Below the pieces are notes generated by a model, which was not told the DNA's origin, did no database searches, and saw only the letters and a list, made by a program, of their open reading frames with translations. This document shows, piece after piece, positions 36,715-45,820 of a stretch of DNA of 64,000 bases. Source of the DNA: Martelella endophytica. Lineage in GTDB: Bacteria; Pseudomonadota; Alphaproteobacteria; Rhizobiales; Rhizobiaceae. The DNA lies in NCBI RefSeq assembly GCF_000960975.1, contig NZ_CP010803.1, positions 1,154,001-1,218,000 on the forward strand, in the 5' to 3' direction. Each line of letters opens with the position of its first letter. Within the stretch, counting starts at the first letter, position 1. The position numbers and the translations under genes were made by a program.

Positions 36715-37698
36715 TTACTTGCCGGCGGCCTCGGTGTATTCGTCGATGATCGGTCCCGCGTCCGGAACCTTCGCGACGAATTCCGCCCACATCGCATGGC
36801 CCGCATCGGACATCAGCGCCTTCATGCTGTCATCCGCCTCGGTGACGGTGATGCCGTTTTCCACGAGAATTTCGGTCTTGCCTTCGTCCTCGGCGGCGCT
36901 CAGGGCCCAGAATTCGCCCTCGAGCTCGTCGGCTACCGTTTCGATTGCGGCCCGCTGCTCGTCGGTCAGCGCGTTCCAGGCGTCGAGGCTGACGGTGACG
37001 ACGTCGGTGGAGGTCGACCACTGCAGCGGGTTGAAGAAGGAGGTCGTGTCCCAAAGCTTGCCGTCGACGCCCGAAGAGGTCGAGGTGGCGACGCCGTCGA
37101 TCGTGCCCGCCGCAAGCGCCGGCACGACATCGCCCCACGGCATTTCCAGCGGCGCGGCGCCGAGCTTGGTCAGGAATTCGAAGCTTGCCGGGTTGAAGGC
37201 GCGGATGCGCTGGCCGCCAAGATCGTCCGCCGAGGTGATCTCGGTCTTGGAATAGAGGCCCGGCGATGGCCACGGCACGTAATAGAGGATCTTCTGATTG
37301 TGCTTCTCGGCAATCGCGTCAAAGGCGGGACCGGCGATGTCCAGGAACATCGCCATCTCATCCTGCCCCTGGATCAGGTATGGCAGGGTGTCGATGGCCA
37401 GCAGCGGCTCGGCGCCGGCCTGCAGGAACAGAAGGAAGTCGGCCATCTGCACGATGCCGGTCTCCACCGCCTCCATGCTCTGGCTGCCCGATACGCCGAT
37501 CTCGCTGCCGTTATGGACGGTGATGGTGACGGCGCCATCTGTCGCCGCGCCGACGGCTTCGGCAAACTGGTGGGCCGCCTTGGACTGGAAATTGGTATCC
37601 GGCCACGGTGTCGAGAAGTCCCATGCGGTCTCGGCCATCGCGGTGCCGGCATAAAGCGAAGCGACCGCGCCAAGCGCCAGTGCATTGCAGAATTTCAT
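36715..37698 (-). CDS. TRAP transporter periplasmic binding protein (DctP type)
   Basis: Exported 327-residue binding protein; signal peptide about 1-23 ending AMA-E. The GGQRIRAFNP block holds the arginine that binds the ligand carboxylate in DctP proteins, so the cargo is probably an organic acid, fitting a hydantoinase/oxoprolinase substrate or product. Start at 37698 has GAGGAG upstream. Placed between hyuB and the TRAP permeases. Confidence 0.87.
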   Translation of the reverse strand: MKFCNALALGAVASLYAGTAMAETAWDFSTPWPDTNFQSKAAHQFAEAVGAATDGAVTITVHNGSEIGVSGSQSMEAVETGIVQMADFLLFLQAGAEPLLAIDTLPYLIQGQDEMAMFLDIAGPAFDAIAEKHNQKILYYVPWPSPGLYSKTEITSADDLGGQRIRAFNPASFEFLTKLGAAPLEMPWGDVVPALAAGTIDGVATSTSSGVDGKLWDTTSFFNPLQWSTSTDVVTVSLDAWNALTDEQRAAIETVADELEGEFWALSAAEDEGKTEILVENGITVTEADDSMKALMSDAGHAMWAEFVAKVPDAGPIIDEYTEAAGK

Positions 37699-37735
37699 TG
37701 CCTCATTCTCCTCTGTTGACTTTACGGCGCGCCAC

Positions 37736-39382
37736 TCACGCTTTTGTTTTACTGTAATTGTTGTCGGCTGCGGCCTCGCTGACAAGCCCGCGCATGATGT
37801 CACGTGCAAGCTTCTCGCGAGCGCGGCCATCCGGCGGGCCGAAACCGCCGCCGCCGGGGGTTCTGAGCACCAGGGTTTCACCCGCGGGAATGGTATAGAG
37901 CCCCTTGCTCGCAATCGTCGGCCCGTTGGTGATTTCGGCATGGCCGGGGGCGCCCGGCAGCCCGCCGTCGCGTCCCGCCGCGCCGCGCTTCAGCCGCTCG
38001 AAGGCGGCGGCCGACAGTGTCAGCGTCTGGTTGCGGGAGGAGCAGATGCGGATTTCCTGGCCGAGCCCGCCGCGGAAGGTGCCGGCTCCACCGGTATCGG
38101 GGGCGAACTCCTTCTTCTCGAAATGCAGCGGCGCGACGGTTTCGGCGATTTCCACCGGCACGCTGCCGACACCGGAGGGAAAGGCCGTCGTCGAAAGCCC
38201 GTCGGAACCCGGTCGCGCGCCCATGCCGCCGAGCGCGACATTCAGCGAGGCAAAACTGTCGTGACCCTCGGCGGAAATCGCCAGGACCCAGAGTGCGCCG
38301 GCGCTTTCGGCAAGAATTCGCCCCGGCAGGGCGCCGGCAAGGCAGGCAAGCATCAGGTCCGGCAATGCCTGGCCGACCACATGGCGCGCCGTCACCGGCC
38401 AGGGCCGCTCGGCCGAAACGATCAATCCGGGTGGCGCATCGATGCGGATGGGTTCGAGCGAGGCGTGGTTGTTCGGCACCTCGGGCGCCACGGCCACCTT
38501 GATGCCGAAGGAGGCATAGGCCTGGCTGTAGTTCAGCGGGCAGTTGATGCCCTTGGCGATGGCCGGCGAGGAGCCGGCAAGGTCGACGTCGATGCGCCCG
38601 CCCTTCACCGTCATCGTCGCCTTCAGCCGGATCGGCGCATCATAACCGTCGAGCTCGGTCTCGGCGCTATAGACGCCTTCCGGCACCTTTTCGATTGCCG
38701 TACGGGTCGCCGCGGCCGAGCGTTCGAAGATGAAATCCGCAAGCGGCGCAAGCGAGCTCAGCCGGTACTCGGCCATCAGCGCCGCCAGCCGCTTGGCGCC
38801 CTCGTCATTGCAGCTCATCAGCGAGATGACATCGCCGCGGGCCTCGCGCGGCACGCGGGAATTGGCGGCGATCAGCGCCAGCAGCTCCTCGTTGACGCTG
38901 CCGGCACGGCGCAGCCGCATGACGGGGATGGTGACGCCCTCCTCGAACACGGAACGGGCCTCCGCCGACCAGCCAAGCCCGCCGATATCGACGACATGGC
39001 AGGTGGAGGCGATATAGCCGGCAATGCGGTGCTCGACGAAGACCGGGGTGACGACGACGAAGTCGAACACATGCCCGGCGCCGAGCCAGGGGTCGTTGGT
39101 GACCAGAACGTCACCTTCGACCAGCGTGTCGGCGGAAACGTATTCGAGCATGGCGTTGACGGATTTCGCCATGGTGTTGACGTGGCCGGGCGTACCGGTG
39201 ACGGCCTGGGCCATCATCCTGCCCTCGGCATCGAAGATCCCGGCGGACAGATCGCCCGCTTCGCGCACGATTGCGCCGAAGGCGACCCGTAGAAGCGCGT
39301 TGGCCTGCTCCTCGCAGACCGAGATCAGCCGGTTCCACATCACGTTCATGGCGATGATTTCGGCATCGGAAAGCCGGGTCAT
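37736..39382 (-). CDS. hyuB: Hydantoinase/oxoprolinase B subunit
   Basis: A 548-residue HyuB-family protein (N-methylhydantoinase/5-oxoprolinase beta). The opening LSDAEIIAMNVMWNRLISVCEEQANALLR, the NDPWLGAGHVFDF block and the glycine-rich GGGGFGPP near the C-terminus are typical. It works with HyuA to open a lactam or hydantoin ring with ATP; related complexes act on 5-oxoproline, N-methylhydantoin or acetone. Its start overlaps the hyuA stop by four bases. Confidence 0.87.
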   Translation of the reverse strand: MTRLSDAEIIAMNVMWNRLISVCEEQANALLRVAFGAIVREAGDLSAGIFDAEGRMMAQAVTGTPGHVNTMAKSVNAMLEYVSADTLVEGDVLVTNDPWLGAGHVFDFVVVTPVFVEHRIAGYIASTCHVVDIGGLGWSAEARSVFEEGVTIPVMRLRRAGSVNEELLALIAANSRVPREARGDVISLMSCNDEGAKRLAALMAEYRLSSLAPLADFIFERSAAATRTAIEKVPEGVYSAETELDGYDAPIRLKATMTVKGGRIDVDLAGSSPAIAKGINCPLNYSQAYASFGIKVAVAPEVPNNHASLEPIRIDAPPGLIVSAERPWPVTARHVVGQALPDLMLACLAGALPGRILAESAGALWVLAISAEGHDSFASLNVALGGMGARPGSDGLSTTAFPSGVGSVPVEIAETVAPLHFEKKEFAPDTGGAGTFRGGLGQEIRICSSRNQTLTLSAAAFERLKRGAAGRDGGLPGAPGHAEITNGPTIASKGLYTIPAGETLVLRTPGGGGFGPPDGRAREKLARDIMRGLVSEAAADNNYSKTKA

Positions 39383-41460
39383 GCGGCACCTCCTTCCCGG
39401 CGCAGCACCAGATGGCCGAGCGGATGGACGATACCGCTCCAGCCAGCCGGCGCATAAGTGGTGGTCTGGTCCTCGACGATCACCATCGGTCCGACGAAGG
39501 TGGCGCCGGGCGTCTCGTCGTCGCGGCGGTAGCGCGCCGCTTGCACGGTCTCGCCGGCCACGGGATCGAACACCGGCACCTGGCCTATGTTCGTGGCGGC
39601 ATGGGCGGAGCCGGCATCGCCGGCGACATGCTGTGCGCGCTCCGGACCCTTTGCCGTCAGGGTGAGGGCGACGAGCTCCACGGCGTTGTCGTAAAGATAG
39701 GCGCCGTAGACTGCGCGGTAGGCATCGACGAAGGCCTGGCGCATCGCCTCGATGGCGGCCTCGCTGTCGATCGGGCCGGCAAGCGGCACCCGCAGCGCAT
39801 GGCCCTGTCCTTCATAGCGCAATTCGGCGGCGAGATCGGTCTCGACGGCGGCATTGCCGGCAAGCGCCGGGCCGACGACGGCGCCGGCTTCCTCTGCCAT
39901 ATCCGCCTGCAGCACCGTGATCCGGGCGAGATCGATGCGGTCGGTGCGCGCGAGCACGCTGCGGGCAACCTCATAGGCCACCGGTGCGCTCAGAAAGCCG
40001 ACGGCCGAGCCGACGCCGGCAAAGGCGGGAATGACAATGGTGTCGATGCCGAGCTTTTCGGCAAGGCGGGCGGCATGGAGCGGCCCCGCGCCGCCGGATG
40101 CCATCAGCGTATAGCGGGAAATATCCTTGCCCTGTTCGATGGCGTGGACGCGGGCGGCGTTTGCCATAGCCTCCTCGCCGATCTCGGCGATGCCAGCCGC
40201 CGCCCATTCCGCTGAGCTCAGCCCGAGCGGGGCGACGACGTGGGTCTCGATGGCGGTGCGGGCAAGGGCGGGGCGCAGCGCCAGCCGGCCACCGGCAAAG
40301 CCTTCCGGCGAAAGCTTGCCGAGCACCACATTCGCGTCGGTGATGGTCGGGTCCTCGCCGCCAAGCCCGTAGCAGGCGGGGCCCGGGGCGGCGCCGGCGC
40401 TTTGCGGGCCGACGGCGAGCCTGCCGAGGCTGTCGCGCCGGGCGATCGAACCGCCGCCGGCGCCGATTTCGACCAGTTCCGTGGTGGGGATCCGCACTGG
40501 CAGGCCCGAACCCTTGATGTCGCGCCAGGCGCGGGCAACCTCGAAGCGACGGGCGGTCGCCGGTTCGGCCTTCTCCAGAAAACAGATCTTTGCCGTGGTG
40601 CCGCCCATGTCGAAGGCAAGCATCCGTTCGATGCCGATTTCACGTGAAACCCGGGCGCCGAGGGCAACGCCACCGGCCGGGCCGGATTCGACCAGGCGGA
40701 TCGGCATGCGCCGGGCCTGCTCGACGGTGGTCAGCCCGCCACCTGACAGCATCAGCAGGAATTCGCCGGCAAAGCCCCGCGCGCGCATTTCGGTGTCGAA
40801 GCGCTCCAGATAGCGCGACATCAGCGGGCGGACATAGGCATTGGCGGCAACGGTCGAGAACCGGTCATATTCGCGGATTTCCGGCGATACCTCGCTGCTG
40901 ATGCAGATCGTGACGGACGAATCCAGCATGCTGGCGAGCCAGTCCGCCACCTGGCGCTCATGGGCGCTGTTGGCGGTCGCGTGCAGGAAGCCGATCGCCA
41001 CCGCCTCGATACCGGCCTCGGCGAGAACTTCGGCAAGCCGCGCGACATCCTCGCGCCGCGGCGCGCGCAGCGGTACGCCATAAGCGTCCATCCGTTCGGC
41101 AAGCGTCAGCCGCCATTCGCGCGGCACCAGCGGCGGCGGCAGTTCGATATCCACATCATACTGGTCGAAACGGCGCTCATAGCCCATTTCCAGCACGTCG
41201 CGAAAACCCTCGGTGGTGATCAGCGCCGTCCTGGCGCCACGTCGCTCGATCAGGGCATTGGTCGCAAGGGTCGTGCCGTGGACAACGCTCGCGACGTCCT
41301 TGAAGGCAAGTCCATTTTCCTCAAGCAGGGCGGCGCTGCCGGCGAGCGCGGCTCGTTCCGGCGCGTCCGGTGTGGTGAGAACCTTGAGCGAGGTAATGGC
41401 GTCGCCCTCCAGGACTACATCCGTGAAGGTCCCGCCGATGTCAATTGAAAGTCTGTACAT
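39379..41460 (-). CDS. hyuA: Hydantoinase/oxoprolinase A subunit
   Basis: A 693-residue HyuA-family ATPase subunit with an ASKHA-type phosphate loop IDIGGTFTDVVL (6-17), a second ATP-site block DMGGTTAK near 297, and ASGGAGPLHA near 455. Partner of HyuB. The start at 41460 (MYRLSIDIGG) matches the family N-terminus, but no ribosome-binding sequence precedes it; the frame runs on to 41535 without similarity. It is the first gene of the minus-strand operon and is divergent from the xylose regulator. Confidence 0.87.
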   Translation of the reverse strand: MYRLSIDIGGTFTDVVLEGDAITSLKVLTTPDAPERAALAGSAALLEENGLAFKDVASVVHGTTLATNALIERRGARTALITTEGFRDVLEMGYERRFDQYDVDIELPPPLVPREWRLTLAERMDAYGVPLRAPRREDVARLAEVLAEAGIEAVAIGFLHATANSAHERQVADWLASMLDSSVTICISSEVSPEIREYDRFSTVAANAYVRPLMSRYLERFDTEMRARGFAGEFLLMLSGGGLTTVEQARRMPIRLVESGPAGGVALGARVSREIGIERMLAFDMGGTTAKICFLEKAEPATARRFEVARAWRDIKGSGLPVRIPTTELVEIGAGGGSIARRDSLGRLAVGPQSAGAAPGPACYGLGGEDPTITDANVVLGKLSPEGFAGGRLALRPALARTAIETHVVAPLGLSSAEWAAAGIAEIGEEAMANAARVHAIEQGKDISRYTLMASGGAGPLHAARLAEKLGIDTIVIPAFAGVGSAVGFLSAPVAYEVARSVLARTDRIDLARITVLQADMAEEAGAVVGPALAGNAAVETDLAAELRYEGQGHALRVPLAGPIDSEAAIEAMRQAFVDAYRAVYGAYLYDNAVELVALTLTAKGPERAQHVAGDAGSAHAATNIGQVPVFDPVAGETVQAARYRRDDETPGATFVGPMVIVEDQTTTYAPAGWSGIVHPLGHLVLRREGGAA

Positions 41461-41689
41461 AAATTGATTATGTCCGTACTTTTCAGCCACCGTCAATTGC
41501 AAATATACACAATCCGGCGGGAGGTTGCCCGGCAAAGGCGAATGCTCTCACCTTGGCTACTGTTTTCCCGCAGCACCAACAATCGGCCTTTCGTCGCATG
41601 GCTCGTCTGACCGGACGGGCAAGCCTTGCCCGTGCTGAGGCAGGACCGGAGCCTGTCTCGCCCCGAATCGCGATCAAAATACGACGCCC

Positions 41690-41723
41690 CGCGATTTCTG
41701 ATTTACGTACATCAGAAATCGCG
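41690..41723. promoter_or_regulatory. LacI-family operator, near-perfect 34-bp palindrome
   Basis: CGCGATTTCTGAT (41690-41702) and ATCAGAAATCGCG (41711-41723) flank TTACGTAC, whose six inner bases are also symmetric, leaving a single mismatched pair in 34 bases. The centre is a CG step as in LacI/PurR operators. It lies 66 bases before the LacI-family gene and about 230 bases from hyuA, in a 328-base divergent gap with no other clear structure. It probably controls the xylose operon by autoregulation. Confidence 0.7.
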
Positions 41724-41788
41724 TTATAACCCTCGACCAACAACCGGCGAAAAGCCCGGATCGGAGAGAAACAACCAGGCGGATCAGC

Positions 41789-42817
41789 ATGCGCCCTACC
41801 GTTCATGACATTGCAGCCGAGGCAGGCGTCAGCCTTGCCACCGTCGATCGCGTCATGAATGCCCGGCCCGGCGTGCGCGAGAAGACCCGGGTGAGGGTCG
41901 AGCAGGCGATCGAGAAGCTTGGCTATGTCCGCGACGTCGCCGCCGCCAATCTCGCCAAGGGTCGCATATATCCCTTCACCTTTATCCTGCCGAAAAACGA
42001 CAACGCCTTCATGGCGGAACTGCGCCAGGCCGTGGTCGAGGCCAACGAGCAGGGCCGCGTCGAGCGCACCCGCATCGCCATCGTCGATGTTCCCGCCTTC
42101 GATGCCGAGGCGCTGGCCTCAGCCCTCGATGCCGCAGGAGCAGATGAACCTGCCGGCATCGCGCTCGTCGCCATCGAGGCCGAGCCGGTGCGCGCGGCGG
42201 TGGCGCGGCTAAAGGAAGCGGGCATTCCTGTCGTCACCCTGGTGTCCGATCTCGAGGGCAGCGAGCGCGACCATTATGCCGGCGTCGACAATCCGGCCGC
42301 AGGCCGCACCGCCGCCTCTCTCTTGGGGCGCTTCCTGGGAGACCGACGCGGAACGATCGGCGTCCTGGCCGGCTCGCTTTCGGTCCGTGACCATCAGAAC
42401 CGCTTTTCCGGCTTTTCCGAGGTCATGGCGACGCAATTCCCGCAGTTTGAGATCCTGCCGCCGATGGAAGGTCGCGACGATGCGGCGATCGCCGAGAGGC
42501 TGGTCGGCGAAGCGCTTGCGGCACATCCGGACATGATCGGCATCTACAGCCTTGGCGCCGGCAATCGCGGCCTGATTGCCGCACTTCAGCAGGCGAGGGA
42601 CGCAGGCCGTGAAATCGTCACGATCGCCCACGAACTTTCCGCTCATTCGCGTGCGGCGCTGGAAAGCGGTCTTTTCGACGCCGTGCTGAACCAGGATGCG
42701 GGCCACGAGGTCAGAAGCGCCATCCGCGTGCTGAAGGCGCGCGCCGACGGCACGCCAGTGATCGCCGCGCAGGAACGCATCCGCATCGACATTTTCATCA
42801 GGGACAATCTGCCGTGA
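41789..42817 (+). CDS. LacI-family transcriptional regulator of the xylose operon
   Basis: A 342-residue LacI/PurR-type regulator: helix-turn-helix TVHDIAAEAGVSLATVDRVMN (4-24), hinge region to about residue 60, and a periplasmic-binding-protein-like sugar domain (family blocks VSDLEGSERDHYAGVDN, AGRTAASLLGRFL). First gene of the operon with xylulokinase 30 bases downstream. Likely ligand is xylose, xylulose or xylulose 5-phosphate. Confidence 0.86.
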   Translation: MRPTVHDIAAEAGVSLATVDRVMNARPGVREKTRVRVEQAIEKLGYVRDVAAANLAKGRIYPFTFILPKNDNAFMAELRQAVVEANEQGRVERTRIAIVDVPAFDAEALASALDAAGADEPAGIALVAIEAEPVRAAVARLKEAGIPVVTLVSDLEGSERDHYAGVDNPAAGRTAASLLGRFLGDRRGTIGVLAGSLSVRDHQNRFSGFSEVMATQFPQFEILPPMEGRDDAAIAERLVGEALAAHPDMIGIYSLGAGNRGLIAALQQARDAGREIVTIAHELSAHSRAALESGLFDAVLNQDAGHEVRSAIRVLKARADGTPVIAAQERIRIDIFIRDNLP

Positions 42818-42847
42818 TGCGGCGGAAACCATAAAGGGAGGATAGAC

Positions 42848-44305
42848 ATGTATCTCGGGCTCGACCTCGGGACCTCCGGCCTCAAGGCCATGCTGATCGA
42901 CGACGCCCAGAGGGTGATCGCGAGCGCCGATGCGCCGCTCACCGTGGAACGTCTTCACCATGGTTGGTCGGAGCAGAACCCCGCAAGCTGGATCGATGCC
43001 TGCCGGATCGCCGTCGGCAGGCTCGCCGAACGCCATCCGTCGGAGCTTTCCGCGGTCAAGGGCATTGGCCTTTCCGGCCACATGCATGGCGCCACACTGC
43101 TCGATGCGGGGGGCGACGTGCTGCGCCCCTGCATCCTCTGGAACGACACCCGTTCCTATATCGAGGCCGCCCAGCTTGACGACGATCCGCGCTTCCGCGC
43201 GATCACCGGCAATATCGTCTTCCCCGGCTTTACCGCGCCGAAACTGGTGTGGGTGAAGAAGAACGAGCTGGACATCTTCGCGAAGGTCGCCAAGGTGCTT
43301 CTGCCGAAGGATTATCTCCGCTTCTGGCTGACCGGCGAATACATCTCGGAAATGTCGGATTCGGCCGGCACCTCCTGGCTCGATACCGCAAAGCGCGACT
43401 GGTCGGACGAGCTTCTCGCCGCCACCGATCTCACGCGCGCGCAGATGCCGGACCTCGTCGAGGGCTCTGCGGTCGGCGGCACGCTGAAGCAGGCGCTCGC
43501 CTCCGAATGGGGCATGACCGGGCCTGTCGTGGTTGCCGGCGGTGCCGGCGACAATGCCGCTTCCGCCTGCGGCATGGGCACGGTTGCCGACGGCGCGGCC
43601 TTCGTCTCGCTCGGCACCTCCGGCGTTCTCTTCGCCGCCAACGACCGCTACCGGCCGAAGCCGGAATCGGCCGTCCACGCCTTCTGCCACGCGCTTCCCG
43701 GAATCTGGCACCAAATGGGCGTGATCCTGTCGGCCACCGATACGCTGAACTGGTATGCCAAGGTCACCGACAAGACCCCGGCCGAGCTCTCGGCCGAAGT
43801 CGGCGACGCGCTGAAGGCGCCGACCGACGTCACCTTCCTGCCCTACCTTTCGGGCGAACGCACGCCGCACAATGACGCCGCCATCCGCGGCGCCTTCATC
43901 GGCCTTGCCCATGAAAGCGATCGGCCGGCGATGACCCGCGCCGTCATGGAAGGCGTTGCCTTCGCGCTGCGCGACAATCTCGAAGCGTTGCGTTCGGCCG
44001 GCACGGAGCTCTCCCGGATCACCGCCATCGGTGGCGGCTCGCGCTCGCGCTACTGGCTGAAGGCGGTGGCGACCGCGCTGAACCTGCCGATCGACATCCC
44101 TGCCGATGGCGATTTCGGCGCGGCTTTCGGTGCAGCTCGCCTCGGCCTTCTGGCCGCGACCAGTGCCGATCCGCTTTCCGTCTGCACCCCGCCGAGGACG
44201 GCGGAAACGGTCGAGCCGGACGCCGCCCACATCGCCGCCTTCGAGGATGCCTATCAGCGTTTCCGGGCACTTTACCCGGCGATCAAGTCAGTCGCCGGCC
44301 AGTAG
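42848..44305 (+). CDS. xylB: Xylulokinase
   Basis: Phosphorylates D-xylulose with ATP to D-xylulose 5-phosphate. The 485 residues match the family length. GLDLGTSGLKAML (4-16), GLSGHMHGATLLD (74-86) with the substrate-binding M79-H80, WNDTRS, the catalytic aspartate D235 in GGAGDNAASACG, and GGGSRSRYW are all present. GGGAGG is upstream of the ATG. The gene is followed by xylA, 74 bases on, and its stop codon sits in the loop of a small hairpin. Confidence 0.92.
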   Translation: MYLGLDLGTSGLKAMLIDDAQRVIASADAPLTVERLHHGWSEQNPASWIDACRIAVGRLAERHPSELSAVKGIGLSGHMHGATLLDAGGDVLRPCILWNDTRSYIEAAQLDDDPRFRAITGNIVFPGFTAPKLVWVKKNELDIFAKVAKVLLPKDYLRFWLTGEYISEMSDSAGTSWLDTAKRDWSDELLAATDLTRAQMPDLVEGSAVGGTLKQALASEWGMTGPVVVAGGAGDNAASACGMGTVADGAAFVSLGTSGVLFAANDRYRPKPESAVHAFCHALPGIWHQMGVILSATDTLNWYAKVTDKTPAELSAEVGDALKAPTDVTFLPYLSGERTPHNDAAIRGAFIGLAHESDRPAMTRAVMEGVAFALRDNLEALRSAGTELSRITAIGGGSRSRYWLKAVATALNLPIDIPADGDFGAAFGAARLGLLAATSADPLSVCTPPRTAETVEPDAAHIAAFEDAYQRFRALYPAIKSVAGQ

Positions 44306-44347
44306 GCCGGACAAACAAAACGGCGCGCGAATTGTCGTGAGACAATT
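44295..44347 (+). promoter_or_regulatory. Two hairpins in the xylB-xylA gap
   Basis: CCGGCC-AGTA-GGCCGG (44295-44310) encloses the xylB stop codon in its loop. AATTGTC-GTGA-GACAATT (44330-44347, one extra wobble pair outside) ends 32 bases before the xylA start. Neither has a T-run. They probably shape mRNA processing or stability so that xylA is expressed differently from xylB. Confidence 0.45.
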
Positions 44348-44379
44348 TCCGCCTCTGCTAACCGAAATGGGAGTATCTT

Positions 44380-45690
44380 ATGAGCACCGGTTTTTTCGGC
44401 GATATCGCCAAGATCAAGTATGAAGGTCCGGACAGCGACAATCCGTTTGCCTTCAAGCATTACAACCCGGACGAGGTCGTCCTCGGCAAGCCGCTGAAGG
44501 ATCATCTGCGCTTCGCCGTTGCCTACTGGCATTCGCTGGCCTGGGAAGGTGGCGACCCCTTTGGTGGCCGCACCTTCGAGCGGCCGTGGCATGACGGTGG
44601 CATGGACAAGGCGAAGATCAAGGCCGATGTCGCCTTCGAACTCTTCACCCTGCTTGGCGCGCCCTACTACTGCTTCCACGACGCCGACGTACGTCCGGAG
44701 GGCGCAAACTTCGCCGAAAGCACGAAGAACCTGAACGAGATTGTCGACTACTTCGCCAAGAAGCAGGAAGAGACCGGCATGAAGCTCCTCTGGGGCACGG
44801 CCAACCTCTTCACCCACCGCCGCTTCATGTCGGGCGCCTCAACCAATCCCGATCCCGAGGTCTTCGCCTACTCCGCCGCGACCATCAAGACCTGCATGGA
44901 CGCGACGATGAAGCTCGGCGGCGAGAACTACGTTCTGTGGGGCGGCCGCGAAGGCTACGAGACCCTGCTCAACACCGATATGGGTCGCGAATTCGACCAG
45001 ATGGCGCGCATGCTGCACATGGTGGTCGAATACAAGCACAAGATCGGGTTCAAGGGCGCCATCCTGGTCGAGCCGAAGCCGCAGGAACCCTCCAAGCACC
45101 AGTATGACTACGACGTTGCCACCGTCTACGGTTTCCTGCAGAAGCACGGGCTGGAGAAGGAAGTGAAGATGAACATCGAGCAGGGTCATGCGATCCTGGC
45201 CGGTCACACCTTCGAACATGAACTGGCGCTTGCCCGCACGCTCGGCATCTTCGGCTCGATCGATATGAACCGCAACGACTACCAGTCCGGCTGGGATACC
45301 GACCAGTTCCCGAACAACGTTCCGGAAATGGCGCTTGCCTATCTCGAAGTGCTGAAGGCCGGCGGCTTCACCACCGGCGGCACCAACTTCGACGCCAAGG
45401 TCCGTCGCCAGTCGATCGACCCGGCCGATCTGCTCCATGGTCATATCGGCGGCATGGATGCCTGCGCCCGCGGCCTCAAGGCCGCTGCCCGCATGCTGGA
45501 AGACGGCGCCCTGCAGAAGCCGCTCGACGAGCGCTATGCCGGCTGGAACAGCGACGTGGCGAAGAAGATGCTCGCCGGCGAGATGACCCTTTCCGACATC
45601 GCCGCCATGGTTGAGAAGGAAGACATCAACCCGCAGCCGAAATCGGGTCGCCAGGAATATCTGGAAAACATCGTCAACAAATACGTCTGA
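44380..45690 (+). CDS. xylA: Xylose isomerase
   Basis: Converts D-xylose to D-xylulose in the cytoplasm with two divalent metals. The 436 residues belong to the longer class II isomerases. H100 and D103 in [13 protein letters not shown] are the catalytic base and its partner, and [26 protein letters not shown] and [17 protein letters not shown] carry the metal ligands. GGGAG lies six bases upstream of the ATG. Last gene of the xyl operon, followed by a strong terminator. No xylose transporter is encoded beside it. Confidence 0.95.
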   Translation: MSTGFFGDIAKIKYEGPDSDNPFAFKHYNPDEVVLGKPLKDHLRFAVAYWHSLAWEGGDPFGGRTFERPWHDGGMDKAKIKADVAFELFTLLGAPYYCFHDADVRPEGANFAESTKNLNEIVDYFAKKQEETGMKLLWGTANLFTHRRFMSGASTNPDPEVFAYSAATIKTCMDATMKLGGENYVLWGGREGYETLLNTDMGREFDQMARMLHMVVEYKHKIGFKGAILVEPKPQEPSKHQYDYDVATVYGFLQKHGLEKEVKMNIEQGHAILAGHTFEHELALARTLGIFGSIDMNRNDYQSGWDTDQFPNNVPEMALAYLEVLKAGGFTTGGTNFDAKVRRQSIDPADLLHGHIGGMDACARGLKAAARMLEDGALQKPLDERYAGWNSDVAKKMLAGEMTLSDIAAMVEKEDINPQPKSGRQEYLENIVNKYV

Positions 45691-45716
45691 GGACGGGTGC
45701 GACGAATGATGGCAAC

Positions 45717-45751
45717 GAGGCCGGGGCACGCAAGCGCCCCGGCCTTCTTTT
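45717..45751 (+). terminator. Intrinsic terminator of the xylose operon
   Basis: AGGCCGGGGC (45718-45727) and GCCCCGGCCT (45736-45745) form a ten-pair stem with an eight-base loop, followed by TCTTTT. It lies 27 bases after the xylA stop. Confidence 0.9.
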
Positions 45752-45820
45752 AGGCACCGTTCCGGGCACGAGATGTCCTGCGAACCGACTTCTGCTAAGA
45801 TGACTCAGGAGGACGGTTTG

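Noticed and set aside
42209..44230. Long open frame (over 600 codons) on the minus strand opposite the LacI and xylB genes
   Set aside because: It runs antisense to two clear genes with full catalytic motifs. Long antisense frames are common in GC-rich DNA with strong third-position bias; the translation shows no family similarity.
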